A stretch of 64,000 nucleotides of DNA from Daucus carota subsp. sativus. Lineage: Eukaryota > Streptophyta > Magnoliopsida > Apiales > Apiaceae. Shown here in pieces: positions 20,184 through 31,360 of the stretch (the first letter of the stretch is position 1; the number at the start of each line of letters is the position of its first letter). Below the pieces are notes generated by a model. That model was not told the DNA's origin, did not search any database, and saw only the letters and a program-made list of their open reading frames with translations. The stretch is from assembly GCF_001625215.2 (NCBI RefSeq), contig NC_030383.2, forward strand, positions 57,960,949 to 58,024,948, in the 5' to 3' direction. The position numbers and the translations under genes were made by a program.

Positions 20184-20801
20184 CAGCATCATGGTGGACA
20201 CCCAACCATTGCTGACTGGAGATCCCAAGAACTTGGTTCAATGGGACAACTAAATCATGATGACCTAATCACTGTGGGGGTAACCCCTGGCCTGTTCCTA
20301 TGATGAAGAAACAGTGAGACCCGTAAGGTACGAGGTTAAGCCTTGAGCTTTTAATGATCTTTGGTGAATACATGGAGTGGTACACGCATGGAATTCAGTT
20401 GAGTAAACGCGGGTTACTCTATAAGATAAAGATCACCTATGTAGGAGAGAAGTGGGGCCGCTTCAAAGGAGAATTGCGAGGCACAATTCTTTAGAAACTC
20501 CCGCAGAACCAGGACGATGTTCCATGGCCAAAATGGACATAATCATGAGAACTGAACAAGTCAGAAAGGATATAGTGATAAGTATATCATCGTTTACACA
20601 AACGGTCGAACAGTTCAAGGACAAGCACGTCCACTGTCTACCAGTAAAGTCGATGTGCTTAATCGAGCGAAGGTTCAAGGAGCATTCTCTACCTATCGTA
20701 TGCTATATCTGATCGCAGAAACTATCACCAAAAGTCAAACCCCGTGTCTGTCTGTCTGGTGTGTGCTACTGAAAATCATCAATCTCACCCATGTGGGGGA
20801 T
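20184..20801 (+). other. copia 3' untranslated region with polypurine tract
   Basis: Non-coding stretch between the pol stop and the second LTR. The last bases, ATGTGGGGGAT, form the polypurine tract that abuts the TGTTGG of the LTR at 20802. Nothing else recognised. Confidence 0.75.
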
Positions 20802-22210
20802 TGTTGGAAGTTTGTCATTTTGAGCACAAATTTGAGTGAGGCTCGGCTACGTGCTCGTGGCGGGTTATGCTTGGATTATGTTCTCCTCCGAGAGAGCTTT
20901 CCAATGCATGTTTATTCACTCAAAACGACTAAGGAATGGATGAGTTATGATGATCCAAAGTTGCTTCCTTGGTAGTGGAAAAATTGGAATAGAAAGCTTG
21001 AATCCCACATAGATTCAATAAAGAGCCTTTAAAGGCTTTATATAGCAAAACACTTTGGTAGTGTCCAAATGTGTTACTAGTGTTATGCTCCACCACCTAC
21101 GTGCGCGCAGGGGGGGGTGCAAATTGTGGGATTTCGAGGGGAGTTTCGTGGCTTCGCAAGCCTCGGGCTTTTCCGCGTGTGCGACCTGCGGACACGAATG
21201 CAGCAAAATCTGGGCCCGAAGAATTACGGACTAGTTTTGCTGAATTTATTTTTCCACTGGGCTTGGGCTCAATTAAATTGACAGAAATTAATTCCGATTT
21301 GATTTCGGATTAATTGTTTGGTTTTAAATTAATTCGATTTGATTTCGGATTTAATTTATAACCGCGTAAATTAATTAAACGCGTTTTAATTAATTGTGAA
21401 GCGTAGCGCACAAGCCTTGCATCGCCTATATATATTCATTATAGCTTAGGGTTTTAGATATACGAAAAATATATAGCCTCTCCCGCACCCAAAACCCTAG
21501 CCGCGTCTGTGATAGTTTCAGACCTTGTTCTTGTTCGTCGAAGGTGCTTGCTGCATCGTTCATCCGTTTTATCCTGGGAGGCGATCGTTCATCGCACACG
21601 GTGAGGGCGAAATACGCTTTAAGGAGACAGTTACGCACTGGACTCGGATTTTCGTTCATATATCCTTCGCTTTGTTCTGTCTCCTTACGTCTACTGTTTT
21701 GTCACACACACAAACGCACGTATTATTTTGTTGGCTTTTTCACAGATTGTATAACAATCTTAAAGCGTATTTATATTCTGTTTTACATCTGTGGTTGATC
21801 TGATTTGGTTTGTTTGCGTGTTGATTCACAGTATAATGGAGAATGTTAACAATGCTATCCCCTCGAGCGGTACGGCTGTTGATCCCAACGCACTGGTTAA
21901 TCCAGATGGGGGTCAGACGCAGCAGTCGCAGGCTAACCCCAACGCACTGGTTAATCCAGATGGGGGTGTGCCATCTGGTTCTGGACCTACGCCTGCGGGC
22001 TCTGGTTCTGGACCTACACCTGCGGGCTTCGGCTTCGGGACTACGCCTCCGGGCTACGGTTCTGGGACTACGCCTCCGGGCTATGGTCCTGCGGGACAGA
22101 TGACTTTTGGTCAGTTCAGTGTTCCACTTACACACTGTCCGGCAGGACATGTTCCTCAGCCGAATGGGACTGCTGTGCCTGTTGCGCCTGTTGCGCCCTT
22201 TGCGCCAGCT
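20802..22210 (+). repeat. direct repeat copy 2 (LTR, leader and first ~125 gag codons, then truncated)
   Basis: Same as copy 1 apart from two extra blocks near 21235-21252 and 21292-21303. The gag start is again open from ATG 21836 until sequence identity with copy 1 ends at 22210, after which RLP1 sequence gives a stop at once. The presence of gag coding sequence shows this is not just a 3' LTR. Confidence 0.88.
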
Positions 22211-24346
22211 CCTTAACCTCGCGGAAATAACCTTATCTGGTGGAATACCCGATTCAAGTCATTAACCGTCTTCCAGATCCTGCAATGCAATCTCTCAGGG
22301 AAAATTCCGAATTCCATAGGAAACCTGACTCAACTTATTGTGTTGAACCTCAGCTTCAATAATCTTAGTGGCCATATTCCAAATTCTTTAGCTAACATTC
22401 AAAACCTAGAAATCCTTTCCCTTGGCGATAACAATTTCTTTGGCACGATACCAAGATCAATAGGCAACCTTACTGAACTCACGCTGTTGGACATGCATCT
22501 TAATCATTTTAGTGGCCATATACTCTATGCTTTAGCTAATCTTCAAAACCTCGTTGTCCTTGAAATATCAGATATATAACAATTTGATTGGCTCGTTTCC
22601 CTCTTGGATTTCCCACCATCCACATCTCACTGCTATAAGTCTGTCAAACAATAAACTGACTGGAAAACTATTTGAATTTGATTCCTTCAAGTCACGGCTG
22701 CGAAGTTTTGACTGTAGCAAGAATGCACTACATGGAACAATCCCAAAAACTTTTTCTCAGCTTGAAAACCTTACCTCTCTAGACTTGTCCTCAAACAATT
22801 TCAGCGGTGTCTTAAATATTGATGTTTTTTCATCCCTCAAGTACCTCGACAATCTTGATCTTTCTCATAATAGTCTACTAGTGAAAATCACAAGCACATC
22901 CACTCTCACTCCAAATCTTCAAAAGTTGGGTTTGTCATCTTGCAAGATCTTGAAGTTCCCCTATTTTATAAGATCCTTAGAAAACCTCAGATACCTAGAT
23001 CTGTCAAACAGCCAAATTGACGGGAAAATGCCACCTTGGATTGGGTCCATGTGGAAAGATTCTTTGTATTATCTGAATCTTCCGCGCAACAGCTTAACAG
23101 GTGGTCTTGAACATGTTCCCATTAACAACATAAGGTATCTGGATGTCCAGTCTAACATGCTCCAGGGATCATTACCTACCTCAATCTGCAATTCGATCTC
23201 TCTACAAATTCTCAGCTTGTCTCATAACAATTTGAGTGGAGTGATTCCCACATGTCCAAGAAGTTTAAACTACAGCCTTTCTGTGTTGGATCTACGAATG
23301 AACAGTATCAAGGGAAGGATTCCATCAACTTATTCAATTTTCGTGAGCTCAGAAGCTTAAATTTGCATGGCAATAAATTGGAAGGAACTATTCCCCTTTC
23401 TTTTTCTGGATTTGATCACTTGGAAGTTCTTGATCTTGGAAGTAATCAGATAAACGACATGTTTCCACAGTGTCTAGAAGCTCTTCCAAATCTCCAAGTT
23501 CTAGTTTTCAAATCAAATAAATTTCATGGTTCCATAAAAAGCAATTCTACGACAGACCACCCATTCCCTAGCTTGAGAATCATTGACCTATCTTACAATG
23601 AATTTTCAGGTCTTCTGCCAAAAAAATATATCAAAGACTTCAATGGTATGATGAATGCTAATGCCAACAATGGGGAGTTGAGGTATATTGGAGATTCTTT
23701 TTACAGAGATTCCATATCTGTAGTAATCAAAGGGGTGGAGTTTGATGTTGTAAGGATTCTAACAAAATTCACAGCCATTGATTGGTCGCGAAACAAATTT
23801 GAAGGGGAGATTCCAATAAGCATTGGCAACTTGGTGTCACTGAGATTTCTGAATTTATCACACAATCACCTCACAGGCAACACACCTTCCTTGATTGGAA
23901 ATTTATCAATGCTAGAGGCATTAGACCTCTCATCCAACCAACTTGAAGGGCAAATCCCTCAACAACTTACAAGTATGAATTATCTTGCGAGTTTAAACCT
24001 TTCTCATAATAGACTTACCGGACGTATTCCAGATGGTGCTCAGTTCAATACATTTGAAAATGATAGCTATGCTGGGAATTTGGGGCTACGTGGACGTCCA
24101 TTGTCCAAGAAGTGCGAGAGAGAGTATATTGAGACGCAAGATGATGGCGATGAGGATGGTGATGATTACTTTTTTAGTGGTTTTACTTGGAAAGCTGTGG
24201 TCATCGGATATGGAGGAGGAGTGGTGGTGGGATTTGTGGTAGGATACATCATGTTCATGGCAGGAGAACCAAAATGGTTTGCGGGAATTGTTGCCAGAAT
24301 ATTGGGCCGCAAGGTCAAAAGGATGGAGATCAGTAACTTCTTTTAG
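22211..24346 (+). pseudogene. RLP1, 3' fragment (LRRs to membrane anchor)
   Basis: Continues RLP1 after the transposon with LRR units of the form LxxLxLxxNxLxGxIP (NLSFNNLSGHIPNSLANIQN, LSLGDNNFFGTIPRSIGNL). At least three frame changes occur: near 22250, near 22575 (ISDI stop), and near 23325, where one base is missing relative to RLP2 in the SLPSTLSNF segment. From 23342 to 24346 the frame is open and includes the last LRRs, the juxtamembrane FNTFENDSYAGN and SKKCE segments, an acidic stretch, and the GxxxG-rich membrane helix IGYGGGVVVGFVVGYIMF. The short cytoplasmic tail KVKRMEISNFF ends at the TAG at 24344. The transmembrane part is well kept, so decay may be recent. It is a Cf-9/RLP-type receptor relic. 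Confidence 0.9.
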
Positions 24347-25188
24347 AGATTTTGCTCTAAGTCTATTTCGTTTTCTCATTACAAATTTGCAATCCTTTAA
24401 TGTTGGCTTCTCTAGGTTGTGATTTTACAGTTACTGGATTTATGTGATTTGTACTTGCTCAACTTATCATCCGCATATTTCAAATATCATCACACTTTCA
24501 AAAGAAAACATAGTATTCATGTACAGTATGTGCTAGCAATGAACGTAATGTTGATTTCATTTAAGCGAAATTTGGTATGGTGTTTACCTTAGATTAACCC
24601 GTGTTAATATTCCTAGAACTGTCAGTCACTTGGGTGTCTTCTGATGTTGTTCTTTTTTGAGTTAGCACCTCCTTGAATTCTTATGGAATTTATTACACAG
24701 CTCTAGCATCTCGGATGAACTAAATAAAGCACCATGTACAATGCGTGGGAACGAGAGCCGATGACAACGGCTGATCTGATTATCAGTATGCGCTCAAGCT
24801 CTTCGGTGCTCTATAAGCACAAGGCAGGACATATTTTGCGGAGATTTTCAACAAAATTATTAGTTGAAAACATAACACCTTAGCATGGACTACAAGAAGC
24901 AATACCTGTCCATCTAGAAGTAGAAAGGTAGTTGCTTAAATCAATTTCCCTTAAAATTCGTATAACTAAAGTATAAGCTGTAGACTATCATACTATTAAC
25001 AAATGGTCCACACGGAAAGAAAAAGGAAAAGTCATGACAGTGGTCTTTTTAAGTCACTACCAGAGTAGGTTTTAAATATTCACCAGAGTAGTTAGATTTT
25101 AATGGTTGCCGACACTAAATTTTGGTAAGATCACAAATGTATGGTCCTGCAGAGTTATATGAGATTATTATGTGAAGGAAAAAGTAAA
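24347..25188. other. spacer between RLP1 relic and RLP2
   Basis: AT-rich 3' flank of RLP1 and upstream region of RLP2. The sequence after the RLP1 stop (CTCTAGGTTGTGATTTTAC) resembles the flank after RLP2 (TTCTAGGTTGTGGTTCTAC), in line with tandem duplication that included flanks. No gene seen. Confidence 0.6.
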
Positions 25189-27855
25189 ATGTGGAAATGC
25201 AAGTGGTTATCTTTATGCATGATCTTCTTGTTTCTGCAATATCATCATGTAGCTGTTTCATCATCTTCTAATGCAACTACTAGACATTTGAGTCCTAAAG
25301 TGCAACAGCTTGCACTGTATCAGTTTAAGCTGAGTTTTACGTTAAATACTTCAGCGGTGGGATGTTATCTTCCATGGCATGTTACTATTGCGCTTCCAAC
25401 GACTGCAAGTTGGAGCATGAGTTCTGATTGCTGCACGTGGGAAGGGGTGACCTGTGACCAGATGACTAGGGATGTGATCGAACTGGACCTGAGTTGCAGC
25501 CAACTTGTAGGATCCATTCCTCCAAACAGCACCCTCTTCCAGCTTTCTCATCTCCAGTCCCTCAACTTAGATCACAATTATTTGTATGGAGTATTGCCTG
25601 AAGAAACTTTTCACCTGCCTAACTTAAAACAGTTGAGTGTACAAATGAACTCCAATCTCAGTGTTATTTTACCAAAAGTTAAGTGGGGAAGTAGTGTTAG
25701 TCTCGAGATGCTTTCAGTAAGCTACATCAAGTCCTTAACCTCATCTGAAGCAATACCTGATTCATTAGGCTACCTCAAGTCCTTAACCACTTTGTCAATA
25801 TCAGACTGCAATCTGTCTGGGCCAATTCCCAGATCGATCAGCAACCTTACTCAACTTACAGAGTTGCACCTGAATAATAATCATTTTAGTGGCCAAATTC
25901 CTGATTATTTATCTGATCTTCAAAATCTCACATACTTATCCCTTTATGATAATGATTTAAGGGGTCAGTTTCCCTCCTGGCTTTGCAACCTTAGACAACT
26001 CGAAACTTTGATTCTCCCTGGGAATTTACTATCCGGGCCTCTGCCCTCCAACATAACTGCTCTCTGCTTTCCAAACCTAGTTTCTCTTGATCTGGCACAT
26101 AACTTGCTTAACGGGACAGTACCAAACTGGCTATTCCATCACCCTTCATTGACAGACTTAAATATAGGTGATAATGAGTTCACAGGTCAGCTGAATGAGT
26201 TCCCTTCGTCTAAGTCTCCCTTGGAGTCTTTTTACTGTTTCAACAATTTACTAAGCGGAACCATTCCTCTATCGTTTTCTGCTCATGTGAACCTCAGGTC
26301 TCTAGACTTTTCCTACAACAATTTCAGTGGTGTCCTGGATATTGAAATGTTTTCACCCATAAAATACCTCTACAACCTTGATCTTTCTCAGAATAGTCTA
26401 TCAGTGAGAATCAAAAGCACAACCATGCTTTCTCCAAATCTTGAAACTTTGGGTTTGTCATCGTGCAACATCACGAAGTTTCCACCTCTAAGATCTTTAG
26501 AAAACCTTAATAACCTGGACTTGTCAGACAACCAAATTGATGGGGAAATACCTCAATGGCTTGGGTTGAGAGAAATGTACTACTTGAACCTTTCTCAAAA
26601 CAGCTTAATAGGTGGTATTGAGAATCTTCCCTGGAACAGCCTAAATCATCTTGATCTCCAGTCTAATATGCTCAATGGAACATTACCCACTTTAATGTGC
26701 AATTCTAGCTATCTTTCCATCATCAATCTGTCTCATAACAATTTGAGCGGTGTACTCCCCACATGTTCAAGTTTGAACTACACTCTTTCAGTGTTCGATC
26801 TACGAATGAATGCTATCAGAGGAAGTCTTCCATCCAGTTTATCAAATTTTCGTGAACTAAAAAGTTTAAATTTGTATGGCAACAAATTGGAAGGAACCAT
26901 TCCTCTTTCTTTTGCAAAGCTCGAGTACTTGGAAGTTCTTGATCTTGGAAGTAATCAAATAAGCGGTACCTTCCCCCAGCAGTTGGAAGTTCTTCAAAAT
27001 CTCCAGATTCTTGTCTTAAAATCAAATAAATTCCATGGTATCATAAGCAACATTTCTACAATAGAACACCCATTCCCTAACTTGAGAATCATTGACATCT
27101 CTGACAATGATTTTTTCGGTCCTCTGCCAGCAAATTATATCAAAAATTTCAAGGGTATGATGGATAGTTCTGCTAATGAAATGGAAAGGAGGTACATGGG
27201 GGGCCCCTATTATAGTGATACAGTGATCATGGTCATAAAAGGGGTAAAATTTGAACTTGTTAGGATTCTAACTGTATTCACGATCGTTGATCTATCAAGA
27301 AACAAGTTTGAAGGGGAAATTCCAGAATACATTGGAAATTTGAAGTCACTCCGATATCTCAATTTATCTCATAATCATGTCTCTGGCCATATACCATCTA
27401 CACTTGGGAAATTGTCAATGCTAGAGTCACTAGACCTCTCTTCCAACAGACTAGTGGGAAATATTCCAGAGCAACTCACAGGTTTATTCTCTCTTTCGGT
27501 TTTAAATCTCTCTCAGAATGATCTTAGTGGTCACATTCCAAAAGGATATCAGTTCAATACATTTGAAAATGATAGCTATGCTGGAAACTTGGAGCTCTGT
27601 GGACATCCGTTATCTAAAAAGTGTGAGAAAGAGATTATTGAGACACAAGAAGAAGAAGAAGAAGAAGAAGACGATGATGAGTACTTTTTTAGTGGTTTTA
27701 CTTGGAAAGCTGTGGTGATAGGATATGGCGGAGGAGTGGTGGTGGGATTTGTGGTAGGATACATGATGTTCATCATTGCAGGAGAACCAAAATGGTTTAC
27801 ACGAACTGTTGCCAGAGAATTGCGCTACAAGGTCAAAAGGATTGAAGTTAGATAA
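25189..27855 (+). CDS. RLP2, intact Cf-9-like LRR receptor-like protein
   Basis: An intronless ORF of 888 codons from MWKCKWLSLCM; a further in-frame ATG at 25141 would add 16 residues before the hydrophobic signal peptide, so the internal start is preferred. Order: signal peptide (to about residue 30), LRR N-cap with paired cysteines (SSDCCTWEGVTCD), about 25 plant-type extracellular LRRs, a non-LRR island (around YYSDTVIMVIKGVKFELVR), the final LRRs, and cap FNTFENDSYAGNLELCGHPL. A Glu-rich stretch encoded by GAA repeats follows, then a membrane helix (about residues 839-864, GYGGGVVVGFVVGYMMF) and a short basic tail without a kinase. Proteins of this class act at the plasma membrane with SOBIR1- and BAK1-type kinases in pathogen or peptide perception; the ligand is unknown here. 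It is the only copy of the four in this cluster with an unbroken frame. Confidence 0.93.
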   Translation: MWKCKWLSLCMIFLFLQYHHVAVSSSSNATTRHLSPKVQQLALYQFKLSFTLNTSAVGCYLPWHVTIALPTTASWSMSSDCCTWEGVTCDQMTRDVIELDLSCSQLVGSIPPNSTLFQLSHLQSLNLDHNYLYGVLPEETFHLPNLKQLSVQMNSNLSVILPKVKWGSSVSLEMLSVSYIKSLTSSEAIPDSLGYLKSLTTLSISDCNLSGPIPRSISNLTQLTELHLNNNHFSGQIPDYLSDLQNLTYLSLYDNDLRGQFPSWLCNLRQLETLILPGNLLSGPLPSNITALCFPNLVSLDLAHNLLNGTVPNWLFHHPSLTDLNIGDNEFTGQLNEFPSSKSPLESFYCFNNLLSGTIPLSFSAHVNLRSLDFSYNNFSGVLDIEMFSPIKYLYNLDLSQNSLSVRIKSTTMLSPNLETLGLSSCNITKFPPLRSLENLNNLDLSDNQIDGEIPQWLGLREMYYLNLSQNSLIGGIENLPWNSLNHLDLQSNMLNGTLPTLMCNSSYLSIINLSHNNLSGVLPTCSSLNYTLSVFDLRMNAIRGSLPSSLSNFRELKSLNLYGNKLEGTIPLSFAKLEYLEVLDLGSNQISGTFPQQLEVLQNLQILVLKSNKFHGIISNISTIEHPFPNLRIIDISDNDFFGPLPANYIKNFKGMMDSSANEMERRYMGGPYYSDTVIMVIKGVKFELVRILTVFTIVDLSRNKFEGEIPEYIGNLKSLRYLNLSHNHVSGHIPSTLGKLSMLESLDLSSNRLVGNIPEQLTGLFSLSVLNLSQNDLSGHIPKGYQFNTFENDSYAGNLELCGHPLSKKCEKEIIETQEEEEEEEDDDEYFFSGFTWKAVVIGYGGGVVVGFVVGYMMFIIAGEPKWFTRTVARELRYKVKRIEVR

Positions 27856-28701
27856 ATCTCATAAGGATTTGGTTCCCAAGTCTTGTTGTTTTTTTGTCAT
27901 TGCGAATTTGTAGTTCTCTAATATTGGCTTCTAGGTTGTGGTTCTACTATAACTGGATTTGTTGCCTTTGTGCTCTAATATGTGCTATTAATGAGCATAA
28001 TATTACCTGCTCAAATCTTTAGCATTTCATTTAACCTTTGTCATTGAATTCCTTTGTTATAGCACTCACTTTTGGACTTCAGACCTTGAATTCCTATTGT
28101 TATACAACTCTAGTTAGTTGCTCAAGCAAACTGCATGCAAGGTCCTGTATACACTTGAGCCGAGAGCAATGGCTGATCTGGTTATCACATCGATGCTCTA
28201 CAAGCATAAAACAGGATGATTTCCTGTAAAACTGCATCTCTGTAAAAAAAATTTTTACAGGTTTTCTTGTATAATCTCTTAGCATGTGTGTACTGCCGGT
28301 TCTTCTCCTTGTTTAGCTGTTCACTTTTTTATTTTTACTTAATGCAAAGGCATAATCACTACAGATCTATTTTGGTGTAGCGTTGAGATTCGTTTTCTTT
28401 AAAAAAAAAAATACAATGCTTCTGAGTCTACACCATAAAAGAACTCATTTTCTTATGACTTACCTGTTTTTGTATTGAAATGAGTTGGCCAGGAATCAGT
28501 AAGCAATACAATGATGCCAATAGGGTTTTAAAACTCAGAAGTAGCTGTCAGGCTTATCTCAAAGTCTTTGTTCTTGTTCAAGTCCCGAGTCAACGTATAG
28601 ACTTTAGGGAATTAACCCAATTTATAGAAAAGGACTTGTTCTTGGTCTCGAAAGTGATTTCTATGCTGTGACTTATTTTGAGCAATTAGCAAAAGAGAAG
28701 A
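27856..28701. other. spacer between RLP2 and RLP3
   Basis: 3' flank of RLP2 and upstream sequence of RLP3. No gene, repeat border or RNA gene recognised. Confidence 0.5.
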
Positions 28702-31360
28702 ATGAGGAAATGCTTGGGGCTACTTTTGATCATGATAGCCTTGTTCATGAAAGATCTTCCTGTAGTTGTTTCATTATCTCATAACATGCAAAAACTTGCG
28801 CTATTTCAGATCAAGCTTAGCTTGGCAACAAATAGTACTGCTTCTGCATTTTGTGATAAAAATTTACTTATTCCCTCGTATTCAAAGATGATGAACTGGA
28901 GCATGAGTTCTGATTGCTGCACGTGGGATGGAGTTACTTGTAACGAGAGGACTGGGGATGTGATTGGACTGGACATGCGTTGTAGCCAACTTGTCGGACC
29001 AATTTTTCCAAACAGCAGCCTCTTCCAACTTTCTCATCTCCAATCCCTCAACCTCGATTTCAATGATTTACATGGAGTATTACCTGAAGGTATTTTCCAC
29101 CTACCTAATTTGAAAGAGTTAAGTTTAAGGTATAACTTAAATCTCACTGTAAGTTTACCGAAAACTAAATGGGGATGCAGTGGGAGTCTCCAGACACTTT
29201 TCATTGAACAAACATCCTTATCTGGAGAAATACCAGATTCAATAAGATATCTCAAGTCCTTGACCACTTTGGAACTCTTGGATGGCAACTTCTCTGGAAC
29301 AATTTCAAGATCCATCGGGAACCTTACTCAGCTTACCTCATTGTTCTTTGCTAACAATTATTTCAGTGGTGCGATTCCTGATTCATTAGGTAATCTACAA
29401 AACCTAACACAGCTAACTATTAGTGGTAGCAAATTGATTGGTCAGATTCCCTCTTTGGTTGCCAATCTTAAGCAACTGGAAACATTATATCTGTCAGATA
29501 ATTTACTAACTGATGAGTTCCCCTCTTGGGTTGCCAATCTTAAGCAACTGAAAACTTTGTATCTGTCAGATAATTTACTAACCGGACTACTGCCCTAAAC
29601 GGGACGTTACCATCTTGGTTGTTCCTCTCTCCATCATTTGCAATCGTATATATAGACAATAATGAGTTCACAGGTCAGCTAGATGAGTTCCATTCCTCTA
29701 GCTCTTCACTAACGGATTTCTCTTGCAGAAACAATTTACTAAATGGAACCATTCCTCAATCATTTTCTAGACTTGTTAACCTCACAAGTCTGGTCTTTTC
29801 CTCAAACAATTTCAGTGGTATCCTGAATATTGAAAGGTTTTCACCCCTTGAACACCTGGAAGAACTTGATCTTTCTCATAATAGTTTGTCGGTGATAACT
29901 ACAAGTATGACCACACTTCTTCCTAGAATTACGACTCTGAGTCTATCATCTTGCAAGATCAAGGAGTTCCCTGAATTTGTCAGAATTGAGAACCTCCAAT
30001 ATCTAGACCTATCAAACAACCAAATTGGCGGAGAAATACCTCATTGGAATGGTTCGGAAGGGATATACTCATTGTTCCATCTGAACCTTTCTTACAACAG
30101 TCTTACAGGTGGTATCTGGCATCTTCCCTGGAATGAACTCTTGTATCTGGATCTCCAGTATAATATGCTCAATGGATCATTGCCTGCCTCAATTTGCAAC
30201 CAGACCTCTCTTGACATTCTCAATTTGTCTCATAACAATTTTACTGGCGAACTTCCTGCTTGTACAAGAAGTTTAGACTACAGTCTTTCAGTGTTTGATT
30301 TACGGATGAATAGTATCAGGGGAAGTCTTCCATCAACTTTATCAAATTTCCGCAAACTAAGAAGTTTGAATTTGCAGGGCAATACACTGGAAGGCACAAT
30401 CCCTCTTTCTTTTGCTGAATTTGAATACTTGGAAGTTCTTGATCTTGGAAGCAATCGTATCAATGATACGTTTCCACAGTGTCTTGAAGCTCTTCCAAAT
30501 CTTCAAGTCCTTGTATTGAAATCAAATAAATTTCATGGTTCCATAGAAAACAATGCTAAGATAGACAGCCCCTTCCCTGCCTTGAGAATTATTGACCTTT
30601 CATACAATGATTTTTCAGGTCTTCTGCCAGCAAAATATATCAAAAACTTTAATGCTATGATGCATGTTGATGCCAACAATGCAACATTGGATTATATGGG
30701 AGATCTATTGTACAAAGATTCTATATCTGCAGTAATCAAAGGGGTGGAGTTTGAGATTGTAAGAATTTTAACAGTACTAACAACCATTGATTTCTCACGG
30801 AACAAATTTGAGGGGGAGATTCCTGAATACATTGGAAATTTGGTGTCACTGAGGTATCTTAATCTATCCAACAATCAACTTGCAGGAGACATACCATCCT
30901 CGATTGGAAATTTGTCAATGCTTGAATCATTAGATCTCTCATCCAACCAGCTTGTGGGGGAAATTCCTGAACAACTCACTGGTGTTTATTCTCTTTCGCG
31001 TCTAAACCTCTCTCAAAATCAACTCACCGGACATATTCCAAAAGGATTTCAGTTCAATACATTTGGAGATGATAGCTATGCTGGAAACTTGGGGCTTTGT
31101 GGAAATCCATTATCCAAAAAGTGCGAGAGAGAGAGACTGCTGAGACGCAACAAGCAGAAGAAATTGGAGAAGACGAGGATGATTACTTTTTCAATGGTTT
31201 TAGTTGGGAAGCTGTGGTGACAGGATACGGTGGTGGAGTGGTGCTGGGATTTGTTGTAGGACACATGATGTTCATGGCAGGAAAATCAATATGGTATGCT
31301 GGAATTATTCGCAGAGAGCTTGGCCTTAAGCTCAGAAGGCTGGAGATTAGAAGTAGATGA
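28702..31360 (+). pseudogene. RLP3, frameshifted LRR receptor-like protein
   Basis: Starts at MRKCLGLLLIMIALFMKD (signal peptide), then N-cap SSDCCTWDGVTCNERTGD and LRRs to LSDNLLTGLLP, where the frame stops at 29596-29598. Compared with RLP2, about 61 bp are missing exactly there. The reading continues in another frame from about 29600 (NGTLPSW, NNEFTGQLDEF) through the remaining LRRs to the cap FNTFGDDSYAGNLGLCGNPLSKKCERE. A second shift follows at the GA run 31124-31136, which is one GA longer than in RLP1. The membrane segment (GYGGGVVLGFVVGHMMF) and basic tail are then in a third frame, ending at 31360. As it stands the first product would be a secreted fragment of 298 residues. A duplicated LRR unit (QIPSLVANLKQLETLYLSDN / EFPSWVANLKQLKTLYLSDN) precedes the break. 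Confidence 0.88.

Larger units (their letters stand above)
14904..22210 (+). mobile_element. Ty1/copia retrotransposon inserted in RLP1 (LTR-internal-LTR-partial internal)
   Basis: Two near-identical direct copies begin TGTTGGAAG at 14904 and 20802, flanking one intact gag-pol ORF. A purine-rich tract precedes the second. The repeated segment is 1380 bp (14904-16283) and 1409 bp (20802-22210) and includes the first ~125 codons of gag. It therefore extends beyond a true LTR, and the downstream copy must be an LTR plus the start of another internal region. No PBS matching initiator Met-tRNA was found between LTR and gag, so the LTR 3' border is not fixed. No target duplication is visible: bases before the element are CTCAT, while those after are CCTTA. 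Homology to RLP2 and RLP3 shows about 150 bp of host gene missing at the right junction. Confidence 0.88.

Noticed and set aside
20802-22210. Treating the downstream repeat as a complete 3' LTR
   Set aside because: It contains gag coding sequence and ends without a CA terminus or a target duplication.
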